Assembly (NCBI RefSeq): GCF_041262565.1
Contig: NZ_JBGCCJ010000001.1
Coordinates: forward strand, 1,860,001 to 1,924,000
Length of the DNA stretch: 64,000 nt
From: Leifsonia sp. EB41
GTDB taxonomy: Bacteria; Actinomycetota; Actinomycetes; Actinomycetales; Microbacteriaceae
Reading direction: 5' to 3'
A program made the position numbers and the translations under genes. The notes beneath the pieces were generated by a model. The model was not told where the DNA came from. It searched no databases and worked only from the letters and a program-made list of their open reading frames with translations. Positions 49,288 to 57,418 of the stretch are shown one piece after another; position 1 is the stretch's first letter; the number at the start of each line of letters is the position of its first letter.

Positions 49288-49322
49288 AATCTATCCCGCC
49301 GCCGGCCGCGGAGGCGTACCGT
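49288..49322. promoter_or_regulatory. Compact divergent promoter pair
   Basis: TAGATT (49288-49293, minus) serves the GNAT gene with a 6-nt gap to its ATG. TACCGT (49317-49322, plus) serves the gene at 49330 with a 7-nt gap. Both -10 elements lie in the 48-bp gap, so each -35 region falls on or beyond the other gene's -10. The two promoters probably compete. Confidence 0.5.
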
Positions 49323-49329
49323 GCCTCCC

Positions 49330-49653
49330 ATGACCGACACGAAGGACGCGCCTGCAACCGGCGCCGAGCCGTTCCCCGCCGCGGAGATCGCCAGCCTCAA
49401 GGCCAAGACCGTGGCGCACGTCATCCACTACCGGCGGAAGACCTACGTCACGCTGCCGTCCGAGGGGTACGCCCTCCTGAAGCGCGTGCGGACTCTGCTG
49501 CGCGACGGCACCACCGACCTCGTCCCGCTGGTGCACCGCGACGGCTTCGTGTGGCTGGCGGTCGGCCCGAACATCCCCATCGCGGTCGACGAGGTGGAGA
49601 CCGACAACGGCGAGAGCGAGAAGGCCACCCTCAAGCGGCTCGGGCTGCGCTGA
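49330..49653 (+). CDS. Hypothetical 107-residue protein
   Basis: A small soluble protein. The first 17 residues are polar; then comes EIASLKAKTVAHVIHYRRKTYVTLPSEGYALLKRVRTLLRDG and VHRDGFVWLAVGPNIPIAVDEVETD. The last part looks like two short beta strands and an acidic tail, resembling small actinobacterial DNA- or RNA-associated proteins; no family was recognised. Codon use is typical, and the ATG fits a leaderless promoter. The next gene has its own promoter. Confidence 0.75.
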   Translation: MTDTKDAPATGAEPFPAAEIASLKAKTVAHVIHYRRKTYVTLPSEGYALLKRVRTLLRDGTTDLVPLVHRDGFVWLAVGPNIPIAVDEVETDNGESEKATLKRLGLR

Positions 49654-49695
49654 CCACGGGGCGATCAGACCTACTGCGGGCGCCAGGGCCGGGGC

Positions 49696-49701
49696 TATGC
49701 T
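49696..49701 (+). promoter_or_regulatory. -10 element for the lipoprotein gene (leaderless)
   Basis: TATGCT ends 6 nt before the GTG at 49708. Confidence 0.5.
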
Positions 49702-49707
49702 GACGCC

Positions 49708-50220
49708 GTGAGCGCAGACGCCGGCTTCGCACCCCGCACCACCCGACGCGACGGACGGCGCACCCGGACGCGTCGCCGCGTCGCCGCCGCACTCGTCGGG
49801 GTGGCCGTGCTGGGCCTCCTGACCGGCTGCGACCTGCTCGCCCCGCAGGACACCAAGTACATCCAGGAGACCGCGGACGGCGTGAACGGCGACATCGGGC
49901 CGATCTTCATCGGCAACGCCGTGCTGCTCACCGCGCAGGCGTCCTCCCCCGTGAGCCTGGTCGCGACCCTCGTCAACCAGGGCGAGTCGAGCGAAGAGGT
50001 GCACATCGTGACGACGGCCGGGTCCGAGACGGTCACGGTGAAGCCCTCCGAGTCGGTGCAGCTCGGCACCCCCGACGGCGAGACGGTCACCTTCGACGGC
50101 CTCGACGCGAAGCCGGGCGCGCTGGAGCCGGTGACGTTCCAGACCAGCACGATGACGGAGACGCTGAACGTGCCGGTGCTGGACGGCTCGCTGCCGCAGT
50201 ACCAGGACCTGGTGCCCTGA
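49708..50220 (+). CDS. Secreted lipoprotein, function unknown
   Basis: A 170-residue lipoprotein. A long basic N-terminal region (TTRRDGRRTRTRRR) is followed by a hydrophobic stretch and the lipobox LLTGC (Cys41). The mature part is a single beta-sandwich-like domain (GPIFIGNAVLLTAQASSPVSLVATLVNQGESSEEVHIV) with pairs of short strands. This resembles actinobacterial LpqE-like or copper-chaperone-like lipoproteins, but no metal-binding His/Met cluster is visible, so no role is claimed. It would be anchored on the outer face of the membrane. Confidence 0.78.
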   Translation: MSADAGFAPRTTRRDGRRTRTRRRVAAALVGVAVLGLLTGCDLLAPQDTKYIQETADGVNGDIGPIFIGNAVLLTAQASSPVSLVATLVNQGESSEEVHIVTTAGSETVTVKPSESVQLGTPDGETVTFDGLDAKPGALEPVTFQTSTMTETLNVPVLDGSLPQYQDLVP

Positions 50221-50323
50221 GCGGCCCAGCGCCCGCGAACTGCCACCCCAACTGGGGCATCGCCGCGCCCGTTTCCTGAGAACTCCATCACCTCCAACCG
50301 GCGATGACCCAGCGGGGAGGTCG

Positions 50324-50351
50324 TAGGTTGGAGCGTCAGCCAACGAGGAGG
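50324..50351 (+). promoter_or_regulatory. Promoter and ribosome site of the CorA-type gene
   Basis: The -10 TAGGTT (50324-50329) is partly covered by an inverted repeat TCCAACC (50293-50299) with GGTTGGA (50326-50332). The ribosome site GAGGAGG (50345-50351) precedes the GTG at 50356. The dyad could be an operator. Confidence 0.4.
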
Positions 50352-50355
50352 TCGT

Positions 50356-51348
50356 GTGTCGCAGCAGGTTCAGGAGGACTCCCTCCAGCTTCGGGGGACG
50401 CTCTTCGACGGGGACGAGCGCACCGACGTCGGGTCGCTCGCCGAGCTCATGGACGAACTGCAGACCTCGACCGGGTTCGGTTACCTCGAGATCCAGGACC
50501 CCGACCGGCTGCAGCTCGCCGAGCTCGCCGACCGGCTCGGCGCGCACGACCTCGTCCACCCGCCCGCGTCGGCCTCCACCGGGCACATGCCGATGGTCGC
50601 CGGCGAGCACGTGCGCCTCTCCACCCACCGGGTGCAGCTCGAGGAGCCGACGTTCCAGCTCGTCGTCGCGGACCTCCACATCTACGTACTGCCGCGGCTG
50701 CTGATCCTCGACCACGACGGCGACTTCGACTTCGAGCCGCTGCGCGCGCGACTGGCCACCGAGAAGCGGCACCGCGACCAGGGCGTCGGCTGGCTGCTGT
50801 GGATCGTCCTCGACCAGCTGCTCGGCGAGGCCGGCGCCGCCCTGAACGCCCTGGACGACGAACTCGACGACATCGAGGACATCCTGCTCGCCCCCGGCGC
50901 CAAGCCGGCAGTGATCCAGAACCGGGTGTACCAGCTCCGCAAGTCGGCCTCCCGCCTGCGCCGCTGCCTCCTGCCGCTGCGCGACGCGGTCGACGCCCTG
51001 CTGCGCCGCGAGGCCGACTGCGTCAGCCAGGGGCTGTTCCCGCTGTTCCAGGGCCTCTACGACCGCGGCGTGCACCACGTGGAGTGGGCGGACTCGCTGC
51101 GCGACCTGGTGACGGCGCTGTCGGACACGCAGATCGCGATGGAAGGCAACCGGCTCAACGTGATCATGAAGAAGGTGACGAGCTGGGCGGCGATCATCGC
51201 CATCCCGGCGGCGGTCACCGGCTTCTACGGGCAGAACCTGCCGTACCCGGGGTTCAACACGGTGGGCGGGCTGTGGACGTCGACGCTGTTGATGGTCGTC
51301 GGGTGCGGGGGGCTGTACATGACGTTCAAGCGGAAGGACTGGCTGTAG
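50356..51348 (+). CDS. CorA-family divalent cation transporter with altered GMN motif
   Basis: A 330-residue CorA/MIT protein. A soluble N-terminal alpha/beta funnel domain (about residues 1-150) and long helical willow region (NALDDELDDIEDILLAPGAKPAVIQNRVYQLRKSASRLRRCL) precede two C-terminal membrane helices. The pore-mouth motif, YGMNF in CorA, reads YGQNLPYPG here. CorA moves Mg2+ or other divalent ions as a pentamer. The Gly and Asn remain but Met is replaced by Gln, so selectivity could differ (some MIT-family members, such as ZntB, carry other residues at this site). Confidence 0.85.
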   Translation: MSQQVQEDSLQLRGTLFDGDERTDVGSLAELMDELQTSTGFGYLEIQDPDRLQLAELADRLGAHDLVHPPASASTGHMPMVAGEHVRLSTHRVQLEEPTFQLVVADLHIYVLPRLLILDHDGDFDFEPLRARLATEKRHRDQGVGWLLWIVLDQLLGEAGAALNALDDELDDIEDILLAPGAKPAVIQNRVYQLRKSASRLRRCLLPLRDAVDALLRREADCVSQGLFPLFQGLYDRGVHHVEWADSLRDLVTALSDTQIAMEGNRLNVIMKKVTSWAAIIAIPAAVTGFYGQNLPYPGFNTVGGLWTSTLLMVVGCGGLYMTFKRKDWL

Positions 51349-51475
51349 GCCGTCCACACCACGGGGACACGTCACCAAAATCCTGGAATACCTTCCCAGG
51401 TCCATGTGTTCACATCGGTATAGCTGGGCAATGGAGCCTCGTGATCCTGTTTCCACCGTCGAGGAGTCCCACCCC

Positions 51476-52066
51476 ATGTCGCTGACCGACACCGTCACCC
51501 GCACCGCCGACACGTCCTTCCCGCTGCTGCCCGCGCTCGCCGAGCGCTGGAGCCCCCGCGCCTTCGACACCGAGGCCGCCATCGACGAGGACAAGCTGAC
51601 CGCCGCCCTGGAGGCCGCCCGCTGGTCGCCGTCCGCCAACAACTCGCAGCCGTGGCGGTTCATCGTCGCGCGGCGTGGCAGCGAGGCGTTCGACGCCATC
51701 GTCGCCAACCTGATGGGCTTCAACCAGATGTGGGCCGGCGCTGCCGGGGCGCTCGTCGTCGCACTCGCCGAGGCCGTCGACACCGAGGGCAACGAGCGTC
51801 GCTGGGCCACCTATGACGTCGGCCAGGCCGTCGCGCACTTCAGCGTCCAGGCCCACCACGACGGCCTCCACACGCACCAGATGGGCGGCTTCGACCCCGC
51901 AGGGATCCGCGCGGCGTTCGACGTCGAGGAGCGGTTCGTTCCCGTCTCCGTCACCGCAGTCGGCATGCTCGGCGACGTGGACGCGCTGCCCGAGCCGCTG
52001 CGCGAGCGCGAGCTCGCCCCGCGCACCCGCAACGCCCTGAACGACGTCCTCCTCGTCAACTCCTAA
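51476..52066 (+). CDS. Nitroreductase-family protein
   Basis: A 196-residue FMN-binding nitroreductase. It has the phosphate-site ALAERWSPRAFD, ARWSPSANNSQPWRFIVARRG (FMN contact), the middle helix MWAGAAGALVVALAE, YDVGQAVAHFSVQAHHDGLHTHQMGGF and AVGMLGDVD near the C-terminus. Such enzymes reduce nitroaromatics, quinones or act in fatty-acid stress responses. The ATG at 51476 has GAGGAG upstream. A small CCTGG/CCAGG hairpin and a TATAGC hexamer lie in the 127-bp leader region. A 22-bp hairpin ends the gene. Confidence 0.9.
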   Translation: MSLTDTVTRTADTSFPLLPALAERWSPRAFDTEAAIDEDKLTAALEAARWSPSANNSQPWRFIVARRGSEAFDAIVANLMGFNQMWAGAAGALVVALAEAVDTEGNERRWATYDVGQAVAHFSVQAHHDGLHTHQMGGFDPAGIRAAFDVEERFVPVSVTAVGMLGDVDALPEPLRERELAPRTRNALNDVLLVNS

Positions 52067-52077
52067 CAGGCGCCGAA

Positions 52078-52127
52078 ACGTGAGAAATCGCGGGAATCGA
52101 ACGAACGATTCCCGCGATTTCTCACGT
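52078..52127. terminator. Bidirectional terminator hairpin, 22-bp perfect stem
   Basis: Bases 52078-52099 pair exactly with 52106-52127; the loop is AACGAA. It lies between the convergent nitroreductase and alcohol dehydrogenase genes. There is no U-tract on either side. Confidence 0.85.
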
Positions 52128-52140
52128 CTGGGCGGTGGTG

Positions 52141-53190
52141 CTAGGGGCGGACTAGGGTCTTGATGGCTCGGCGCTCGTCCATGGCGGCGTAGGCTTCGGC
52201 GATCTCGGAGAGCGGCAGCTCCAGGTCGAAGACCTTGCCGGGCTCGATGGCGCCCGACCAGACGTCCTGCAGCAGCTCCTCCACGTAGTTGCGGACGGGG
52301 GCGACGCCGCCGTTCACGCCGACGTTCGTGTTGAACAGGGTGCGGATGGGCAGCTCGGCGCCGCCGTTCGGGACGCCGACGTAGCCGACCATCCCGCCGG
52401 GACGGGCCGACCGGATGGCCTGGTCCATCGACTCCTTGGTGCCGACGGCCTCCAGGACGCAGTCCGGGCCGATGCCGTCGAACAGTTCCTTGACGGCGGC
52501 GATGCCCTCGTCGCCGCGCTCGGCGACGATGTCGGTCGCGCCGAACTCGCGGGCGAGCGCCTGGCGCGACTCGTGCCGCGACATGGCGACGATGCGGGAG
52601 GCGCCGAGGCGCTTGGACGCGAGCACAGCGCACAGGCCGACTGCGCCATCGCCGACCACGACGACCGTGCTGCCCTCGGTGACGCCGGCGGAGACGGCGG
52701 CGTGGTGGCCGGTGCCCATCACATCCGACAGGGTCAGGAGGCTCGGGATGAGCTCCGCCCGCGGGTACTCGGGCGTCGCGACGAGCGAGCCGTCGGCGTG
52801 CGGGACGCGCACCTTCTGGCCCTGGCCGCCGTCGGCGAAGCCGCCGACCTGGTCGTCGGCGCCCCACCAGCCGCCGTGCAGGCAGGAGGTGCTGACGCCG
52901 TTCTTGCAGTTCTCACAGGTCATGTCGCAGTCGTAGAACGGGGCGATGACGAAATCGCCGACCGAGATCGTGCTCACCTCGGAGCCGACCTCCTCCACGA
53001 CACCGACGAACTCGTGGCCGATGCGGCGCGGGGAGGCGGTGGGGGTGACGCCGCGGTACGGCCACAGGTCGGACCCGCAGACGCAGGCCGCCACGACGCG
53101 CACGATGGCGTCGCCACCGGTCGAGAGGACGGGGTCGGGGACTTCTTCGAGGCGCACATCGCGCTCTCCGTGGATGATGGTCGCAAGCAT
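52141..53190 (-). CDS. Zinc-dependent alcohol dehydrogenase
   Basis: A 349-residue medium-chain dehydrogenase. The catalytic-zinc residues are in ACVCGSDLW and GHEFVGVVEEVG, and the structural-zinc lobe is CDMTCENCKNGVSTSC (four Cys). The Rossmann loop reads VVVVGDGAVGLCAVLASKRLG, and the NAD(P) strand ends RIVAMSRHESR. The CDMTCENC lobe and GGWWGADDQVGGFADGGQGQ insert are typical of a widespread actinobacterial subgroup whose substrate is unknown. The ATG at 53190 lies 7 nt after TAGGCT on the minus strand. Confidence 0.9.
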   Translation of the reverse strand: MLATIIHGERDVRLEEVPDPVLSTGGDAIVRVVAACVCGSDLWPYRGVTPTASPRRIGHEFVGVVEEVGSEVSTISVGDFVIAPFYDCDMTCENCKNGVSTSCLHGGWWGADDQVGGFADGGQGQKVRVPHADGSLVATPEYPRAELIPSLLTLSDVMGTGHHAAVSAGVTEGSTVVVVGDGAVGLCAVLASKRLGASRIVAMSRHESRQALAREFGATDIVAERGDEGIAAVKELFDGIGPDCVLEAVGTKESMDQAIRSARPGGMVGYVGVPNGGAELPIRTLFNTNVGVNGGVAPVRNYVEELLQDVWSGAIEPGKVFDLELPLSEIAEAYAAMDERRAIKTLVRP

Positions 53191-53197
53191 GCGTCCC

Positions 53198-53203
53198 AGC
53201 CTA
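53198..53203 (-). promoter_or_regulatory. -10 element for alcohol dehydrogenase (leaderless)
   Basis: TAGGCT on the minus strand ends 7 nt before the ATG at 53190. Confidence 0.5.
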
Positions 53204-53319
53204 CGCGTGACAGGTGAATACCCCCTCTCTGCGGGCCAGAGGAGCGCCCGGTGGATGCCCTAAGCTCGCATCCGTGCTCCGCGGAACCCCCGCCGCGACG
53301 AGCCGAGGAAGGATCACCA

Positions 53320-53934
53320 GTGCCCGAGGTGTCGCGACGTGCCGTGATGGCGCTGCGCACGCTCGTGCTCGGGGTGTCCGAACGGGGCGCCGGCGATCCG
53401 CGGACCGTCCGGCTGCGGACCGTCGAGCCCGTGGAGATGGCGCCCGAGCCGCCGGCGACGCCCTCCGCCGTCCGCCCGGGCACGGTGACGCTGAGGCCGG
53501 CGGCCGACGCCGACGAGCCGTTCCTCCGGCGCGTGTTCAGGGACGCCCGGCGCTGGGAGCTCCCCGGCGCGGAGGGCGCAGTGCTCGATCCCGCGCTCGG
53601 ACCGAAGTACCGCGCGCACTCGGCCGACCGCCGCGACCGTTACCCCGACGCCGAGACCTCCGTCGTCCTGGAGGACGGGGAGCCGGTCGGCACGGTCACG
53701 CTGCACCACGAGGACGGCCGCACGCACGTCGTGGAGCTCGCCGTGCTCGCCGAGCACCGCGGTCACGGCATCGCCTCCTGCGTGCTGACCGGGCTGCTCG
53801 GCACGCATCGCCGGCTCACGGTCACGGTGTGGGAGCAGAACCGCGCCGCCCAGCGCCTGTACGAGCGGCATGGCTTCGCGGTCGTCGCCGAGCAGTTCGG
53901 CTACCTCCTGATGGCGACGGAGGCCGACCGCTGA
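53320..53934 (+). CDS. GNAT-family N-acetyltransferase
   Basis: A 204-residue protein. A basic and disordered N-terminus of about 50 residues is followed by one GNAT domain (RPGTVTLRPAADADEPFLRRVF, then LAVLAEHRGHGIASCVLTGLLG as acetyl-CoA loop and NRAAQRLYERHGFAVVAEQFGY at the end). The substrate is unknown. The GTG at 53320 is fixed by AGGAAGGA (53306-53313). TAAGCT (53261-53266) gives a leader of about 47 nt. It is convergent with clpB (22 bp). Confidence 0.85.
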   Translation: MPEVSRRAVMALRTLVLGVSERGAGDPRTVRLRTVEPVEMAPEPPATPSAVRPGTVTLRPAADADEPFLRRVFRDARRWELPGAEGAVLDPALGPKYRAHSADRRDRYPDAETSVVLEDGEPVGTVTLHHEDGRTHVVELAVLAEHRGHGIASCVLTGLLGTHRRLTVTVWEQNRAAQRLYERHGFAVVAEQFGYLLMATEADR

Positions 53935-53956
53935 CGGCCGACCCCCGCACCCGCGT

Positions 53957-56119
53957 CTAGGCCTGCTCCTCGCGGACCGGCGCGACGGCCAGCCGCTCGC
54001 CGGACGGGTCCAGGTCGACCCGCACCGTGTCGCCATCGCGGATCTCGCCCGCGAGCAGCTCGGTGGCCAGCCGGTCCTCGATCTCGCGCTGCATCAGCCG
54101 GCGCAGCGGACGCGCGCCGTAGATCGGGTCGTAGCCGCGCTCGGCGAGCCAGCGCCGGGCGTCCGGGGTGACCGCCAGCTCCAGCCGGCGCTCCTCCAGC
54201 CGCCGCATCAGGCGGTCGATGTTGAGCTCCACGATCTCGCCGAGCTCCTCCTGAGTGAGGGTCGAGAACACCACGATGTCGTCCAGCCGGTTGACGAACT
54301 CCGGCTTGAAGGCCTGCCGCACCATCTGCAGCACGGCCTCCTCGCGTTCGGTCTCGTTCAGGGTCGGGTCGACCAGGTGCTGGCTGCCCAGGTTGGAGGT
54401 CAGGATCAGGATGGTGTTGCGGAAGTCGACCGTGCGGCCCTGGCCGTCGGTGAGGCGGCCGTCGTCCAGCACCTGCAGCAGCACGTCGAAGACCTCGGGG
54501 TGCGCCTTCTCCACCTCGTCCAGCAGGATGACCGAGTAGGGGCGGCGACGCACGGCCTCCGTGAGCTGACCGCCCTGCTCGTAACCGACATAGCCGGGAG
54601 GGGCGCCGACGAGCCGCGAGACGGAGAACTTCTCCCCGTACTCGCTCATGTCGATGCGCACCATCGCCTTCTCGTCGTCGAACAGGAACCCGGCGAGCGC
54701 CTTCGCCAGCTCGGTCTTGCCGACACCGGTCGGGCCGAGGAACAGGAACGACCCGGTCGGGCGTCCGGGGTCGGAGATGCCCGCCCTGGTGCGCCGCACG
54801 GCGTCGGCGACCGCCTGCACGGCCTTCTTCTGGCCGATGATGCGGCGGCCGAGCTCGTGCTCCAGATGCAGCAGCTTCTCGGTCTCGCCCTGGGTGAGCC
54901 TGTCGACCGGGATGCCGGTCCAGGCGGCCACGACCGCGGCGATGTCGTCGGCGGTCACCTGCTCGTTCACCATGCGCGGGTGGCTGTGCTCGGCCTGCTC
55001 GGCCTCCGCCAGCTCGCGCTCGATGTTCGGGATGGTCTCGTACTCGATCTTGGAGGCCTCCTGGTACCGGCCGTCGCGCAGCGCGAGGTCGCGATGGGTC
55101 TTGGCCTCTTCGAGCTGAGACCGCAGCGCACCGACCCGGTTGAGCGCGGCCTTCTCCGCGCGCCAGCGCTCCTGGAGCTCTTCGAGGATGCCCTCCTGCT
55201 CGTGGAGGCGCTCGCGGAGCTGCTCCAGGCGGGCCTTGCTCGCGTCGTCCTTCTCCTTCTTGAGCGCGAACTCCTCCAGCTTCATGCGCTCCACCTGACG
55301 CTGGAGGGTGTCGATCTCCACCGGGGCGGAGTCGATCTCCATCTTCAGCCGGCTGGCGGCCTCGTCGATCAGGTCGATCGCCTTGTCCGGGAGCTGGCGG
55401 GCCGTGATGTAGCGGTTGGAGAGGGAGGCCGCGGCGACCAGTGCCGAGTCCTCGATGGTGACGCCGTGGTGGGCCTCGTAGCGGCCCTTCAGACCGCGCA
55501 GGATGGCTACCGTGTCCTCCACGCTGGGCTCGCCGACGTACACCTGCTGGAAGCGTCGCTCCAGCGCGGCGTCCTTCTCGATGAACTCGCGGTACTCGTT
55601 GAGCGTGGTGGCGCCGATCAGCCGCAGCTCGCCGCGGGCCAGCATCGGCTTCAGCATGTTGGAGGCCGCGACAGACCCCTCCCCGCCGCCGGCGCCCATC
55701 AGGATGTGCAGCTCGTCGACGAAGGTGATGATCTCGCCCTCGGCGTCGTTGATCTCCTTGAGGACGGCCTTCAGCCGCTCCTCGAACTGGCCGCGGTACA
55801 TCGCGCCGGCGACCAGCGCGGAGAGGTCGAGCGTGACGAGCTGCTTGCCCTTGAGGGAGTCGGCGACATCGCCGGCGACGATGCGCTGGGCCAGGCCCTC
55901 CACGACCGCCGTCTTGCCGACGCCCGGCTCGCCGATGAGCACCGGGTTGTTCTTGGTGCGCCGGGTCAGCACCTGGCTGACGCGGCGGATCTCGGCGTCC
56001 CGCCCGATGACCGGATCGAGCTTGCCGCTCTTCGCGATCTCGGTGAGGTTGATGCCGTACTGTTCGAGCGCGCTCTTCGCGTCCTCCTGCGTGGAGGGGG
56101 CGCCCTGCATGTTCGCCAT
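53957..56119 (-). CDS. clpB: ClpB-type disaggregase lacking the N-domain
   Basis: A 720-residue AAA+ chaperone. Nucleotide-binding domain 1 has GEPGVGKTA and [15 protein letters not shown]. The coiled-coil middle domain (about residues 275-390; [20 protein letters not shown] and following) marks ClpB rather than ClpA/ClpC. Domain 2 has GPTGVGKTE and [15 protein letters not shown]. ClpB pulls single chains from protein aggregates with DnaK. Ordinary ClpB is about 860 residues; the N-terminal Clp_N repeat domain is missing, and the protein begins [16 protein letters not shown]. No ClpP-binding IGF/LGF loop is seen. The GAAAGG ribosome site is good. A HAIR-like dyad lies 31 bp upstream. Confidence 0.93.
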   Translation of the reverse strand: MANMQGAPSTQEDAKSALEQYGINLTEIAKSGKLDPVIGRDAEIRRVSQVLTRRTKNNPVLIGEPGVGKTAVVEGLAQRIVAGDVADSLKGKQLVTLDLSALVAGAMYRGQFEERLKAVLKEINDAEGEIITFVDELHILMGAGGGEGSVAASNMLKPMLARGELRLIGATTLNEYREFIEKDAALERRFQQVYVGEPSVEDTVAILRGLKGRYEAHHGVTIEDSALVAAASLSNRYITARQLPDKAIDLIDEAASRLKMEIDSAPVEIDTLQRQVERMKLEEFALKKEKDDASKARLEQLRERLHEQEGILEELQERWRAEKAALNRVGALRSQLEEAKTHRDLALRDGRYQEASKIEYETIPNIERELAEAEQAEHSHPRMVNEQVTADDIAAVVAAWTGIPVDRLTQGETEKLLHLEHELGRRIIGQKKAVQAVADAVRRTRAGISDPGRPTGSFLFLGPTGVGKTELAKALAGFLFDDEKAMVRIDMSEYGEKFSVSRLVGAPPGYVGYEQGGQLTEAVRRRPYSVILLDEVEKAHPEVFDVLLQVLDDGRLTDGQGRTVDFRNTILILTSNLGSQHLVDPTLNETEREEAVLQMVRQAFKPEFVNRLDDIVVFSTLTQEELGEIVELNIDRLMRRLEERRLELAVTPDARRWLAERGYDPIYGARPLRRLMQREIEDRLATELLAGEIRDGDTVRVDLDPSGERLAVAPVREEQA

Positions 56120-56149
56120 GCTGATGGGTTTCCTTTCGAAGTCCTGTGA

Positions 56150-56178
56150 CAAAGTTGAGTCTACTAGGCGCAACTTTG
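56150..56178 (-). promoter_or_regulatory. HAIR-like dyad upstream of clpB
   Basis: On the minus strand GTTGCGC-N7-ACTCAAC (56154-56174) has the spacing of the HspR-associated inverted repeat (CTTGAGT-N7-ACTCAAG) with 4 of 7 and 6 of 7 matches. Around it, CAAAGTTG/CAACTTTG (56150-56157, 56171-56178) is a perfect 8-bp dyad. It probably controls clpB in heat shock. Confidence 0.5.
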
Positions 56179-56205
56179 GGCCGGCCAGAGGTATTCCGAT
56201 GCGAC

Positions 56206-56211
56206 TACCCT
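56206..56211 (+). promoter_or_regulatory. -10 element for the membrane protein gene at 56219 (leaderless)
   Basis: TACCCT ends 7 nt before the ATG at 56219. Confidence 0.45.
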
Positions 56212-56218
56212 GACTCAC

Positions 56219-56587
56219 ATGATCGACCCGTTGGACGCGAGAGTGGTACTGCTCGACGGCCCGACCGCGGCCACGCTCGCACAAGTCCTGCCGCTGCTGC
56301 TGCTGACACTCATGGTCGAACTGCGGCGGGTGGAGGTCCACCGACGCGGGCGCATCCGGCTCACGCGCACGCTGCTCGCGCTGTTCTTCATCGTGTTCGG
56401 GATCGTGGAGCTGGTGCTGGTGATGTCGATCGACGGAACGCTCATCCCGTTCGAGTGGACCGACCTGCTGCTGGCACTATTGATCTTCGGGCTTCTCGGG
56501 CTGCTGTTCTGGCTGTCGCTGCTCGACGCGCCCGGCGTGAAGCGCCGCGCCCGCGACGACGCGCGCTCCGAGCACCCGCGCACGTGA
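56219..56587 (+). CDS. Hypothetical small membrane protein
   Basis: A 122-residue protein with three predicted membrane helices (about residues 17-35, 49-70 and 81-102), a basic loop [15 protein letters not shown] and a basic tail. No family was recognised. It is divergent from clpB, with the HAIR-like dyad between; that dyad lies 28 bp before its -10, so HspR-type control could reach it too. The gene ends ahead of a region of repeated CGGAGGA motifs. Confidence 0.7.
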   Translation: MIDPLDARVVLLDGPTAATLAQVLPLLLLTLMVELRRVEVHRRGRIRLTRTLLALFFIVFGIVELVLVMSIDGTLIPFEWTDLLLALLIFGLLGLLFWLSLLDAPGVKRRARDDARSEHPRT

Positions 56588-56596
56588 CGTCGCAAA

Positions 56597-56783
56597 CGGA
56601 GGAGATCCGGGCCGGCAGGCCGCCGTGGGGCAGGTAGCGGAGGAGATCGCGGGGGGTGCAGGCCGAAACTCCTCCGCTGCCGTCGCTTGGGCGGCGGCGG
56701 TAGCGGAGGAGGTGCGGTTGTGGGAGGGGTGGGAGTCCTCCGTTAGCTGCGGTTGGCGGGGGTGGTGGGGGTGGAGTCCTCCG
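56597..56783. repeat. Mirror-arranged CGGAGGA/TCCTCCG motifs
   Basis: Forward CGGAGGA lies at 56597, 56638 and 56704; reverse TCCTCCG at 56670, 56736 and 56777. The six sites are exactly symmetric about position 56690 (spacings 41 and 66 bp on both sides). The sequences between sites do not match. The last two sites reach the copC stop codon and coding end. Confidence 0.6.
56669..56711. terminator. Terminator hairpin between convergent genes, 18-bp stem
   Basis: Bases 56669-56686 pair with 56694-56711 (16 Watson-Crick and 2 G-U pairs on the plus strand); the loop is TTGGGCG. It lies 32 bp after the copC stop and uses two of the mirror-arranged motifs as its stem. Confidence 0.65.
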
Positions 56784-57417
56784 CTGGCTGCGGGCGGCGG
56801 CGCGTGAGGAGGAGGATGACGACGCCGATCGCGGCGAGCGCCACGATGCCGATCGCGATGCCGATGACCAGGCCGAGGTCGTTGCCGGGGGAGGCCTTGG
56901 TGGGTACGGCGGTCGACGCGGTCGAGGTCGGCGCCGGCGCGGCGGCCCCGGGGGTCGCGACGACGTTCGACGCGGCGGCGCAGCCGGGGGTGGTGCGGCC
57001 GGCTGCGGCGGACGTCCCGGCCGGCGGCTGGTACGTGAAGCCGTACGAACCGGAGACCGTGTGGCCGTCCGCCGAGACGACCTGCCAGTCCACGGTGTAC
57101 CCGCCGGCCGCACCGAGCGCCACCGGGGCCGAGACCGCGGTGTCGAGGATGGTCGGGCATCCCGTCTCGTAATGCTTGCCTGACGCGTCGGTGACCCGGA
57201 GGATCGCCGACGACCCGTTGCCGCCCAGGTCGAGCACGCGGTCGTTGAACGTCAGCTTCACCTGGGACAGCGGCTCGGTCTGCGTCGCACCGCTCGCGGG
57301 CGACGTGTCCACCAGGTAGTCGTGGGCGCTCGCGGCGACGGACGGCGCCAGCGCCAGCGCGACCGCCGCCAGGAGGCCGCCGACCCCGGCGAGCACGCGT
57401 GTGGTCATCCTCGTCAT
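56743..57417 (-). CDS. CopC-domain copper-binding protein
   Basis: A 224-residue secreted, membrane-anchored CopC protein. The signal peptide ends SVAASA|HDYLVDTSPASGATQTEPLSQV, so the mature N-terminus is His, a Cu(II) ligand in CopC. The second copper segment is SADGHTVSGSYGF. An Ala/Thr/Pro linker leads to a C-terminal membrane helix (LGLVIGIAIGIVALAAIGVVILLL) and RRR. CopC binds and hands copper to uptake or sequestration partners outside the membrane. Its start is 1 bp from the YcnI stop, so both are co-translated. The CopD permease usually fused or adjacent is not present. Confidence 0.88.
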   Translation of the reverse strand: MTRMTTRVLAGVGGLLAAVALALAPSVAASAHDYLVDTSPASGATQTEPLSQVKLTFNDRVLDLGGNGSSAILRVTDASGKHYETGCPTILDTAVSAPVALGAAGGYTVDWQVVSADGHTVSGSYGFTYQPPAGTSAAAGRTTPGCAAASNVVATPGAAAPAPTSTASTAVPTKASPGNDLGLVIGIAIGIVALAAIGVVILLLTRRRPQPAEDSTPTTPANRS

Positions 57418-57418
57418 G

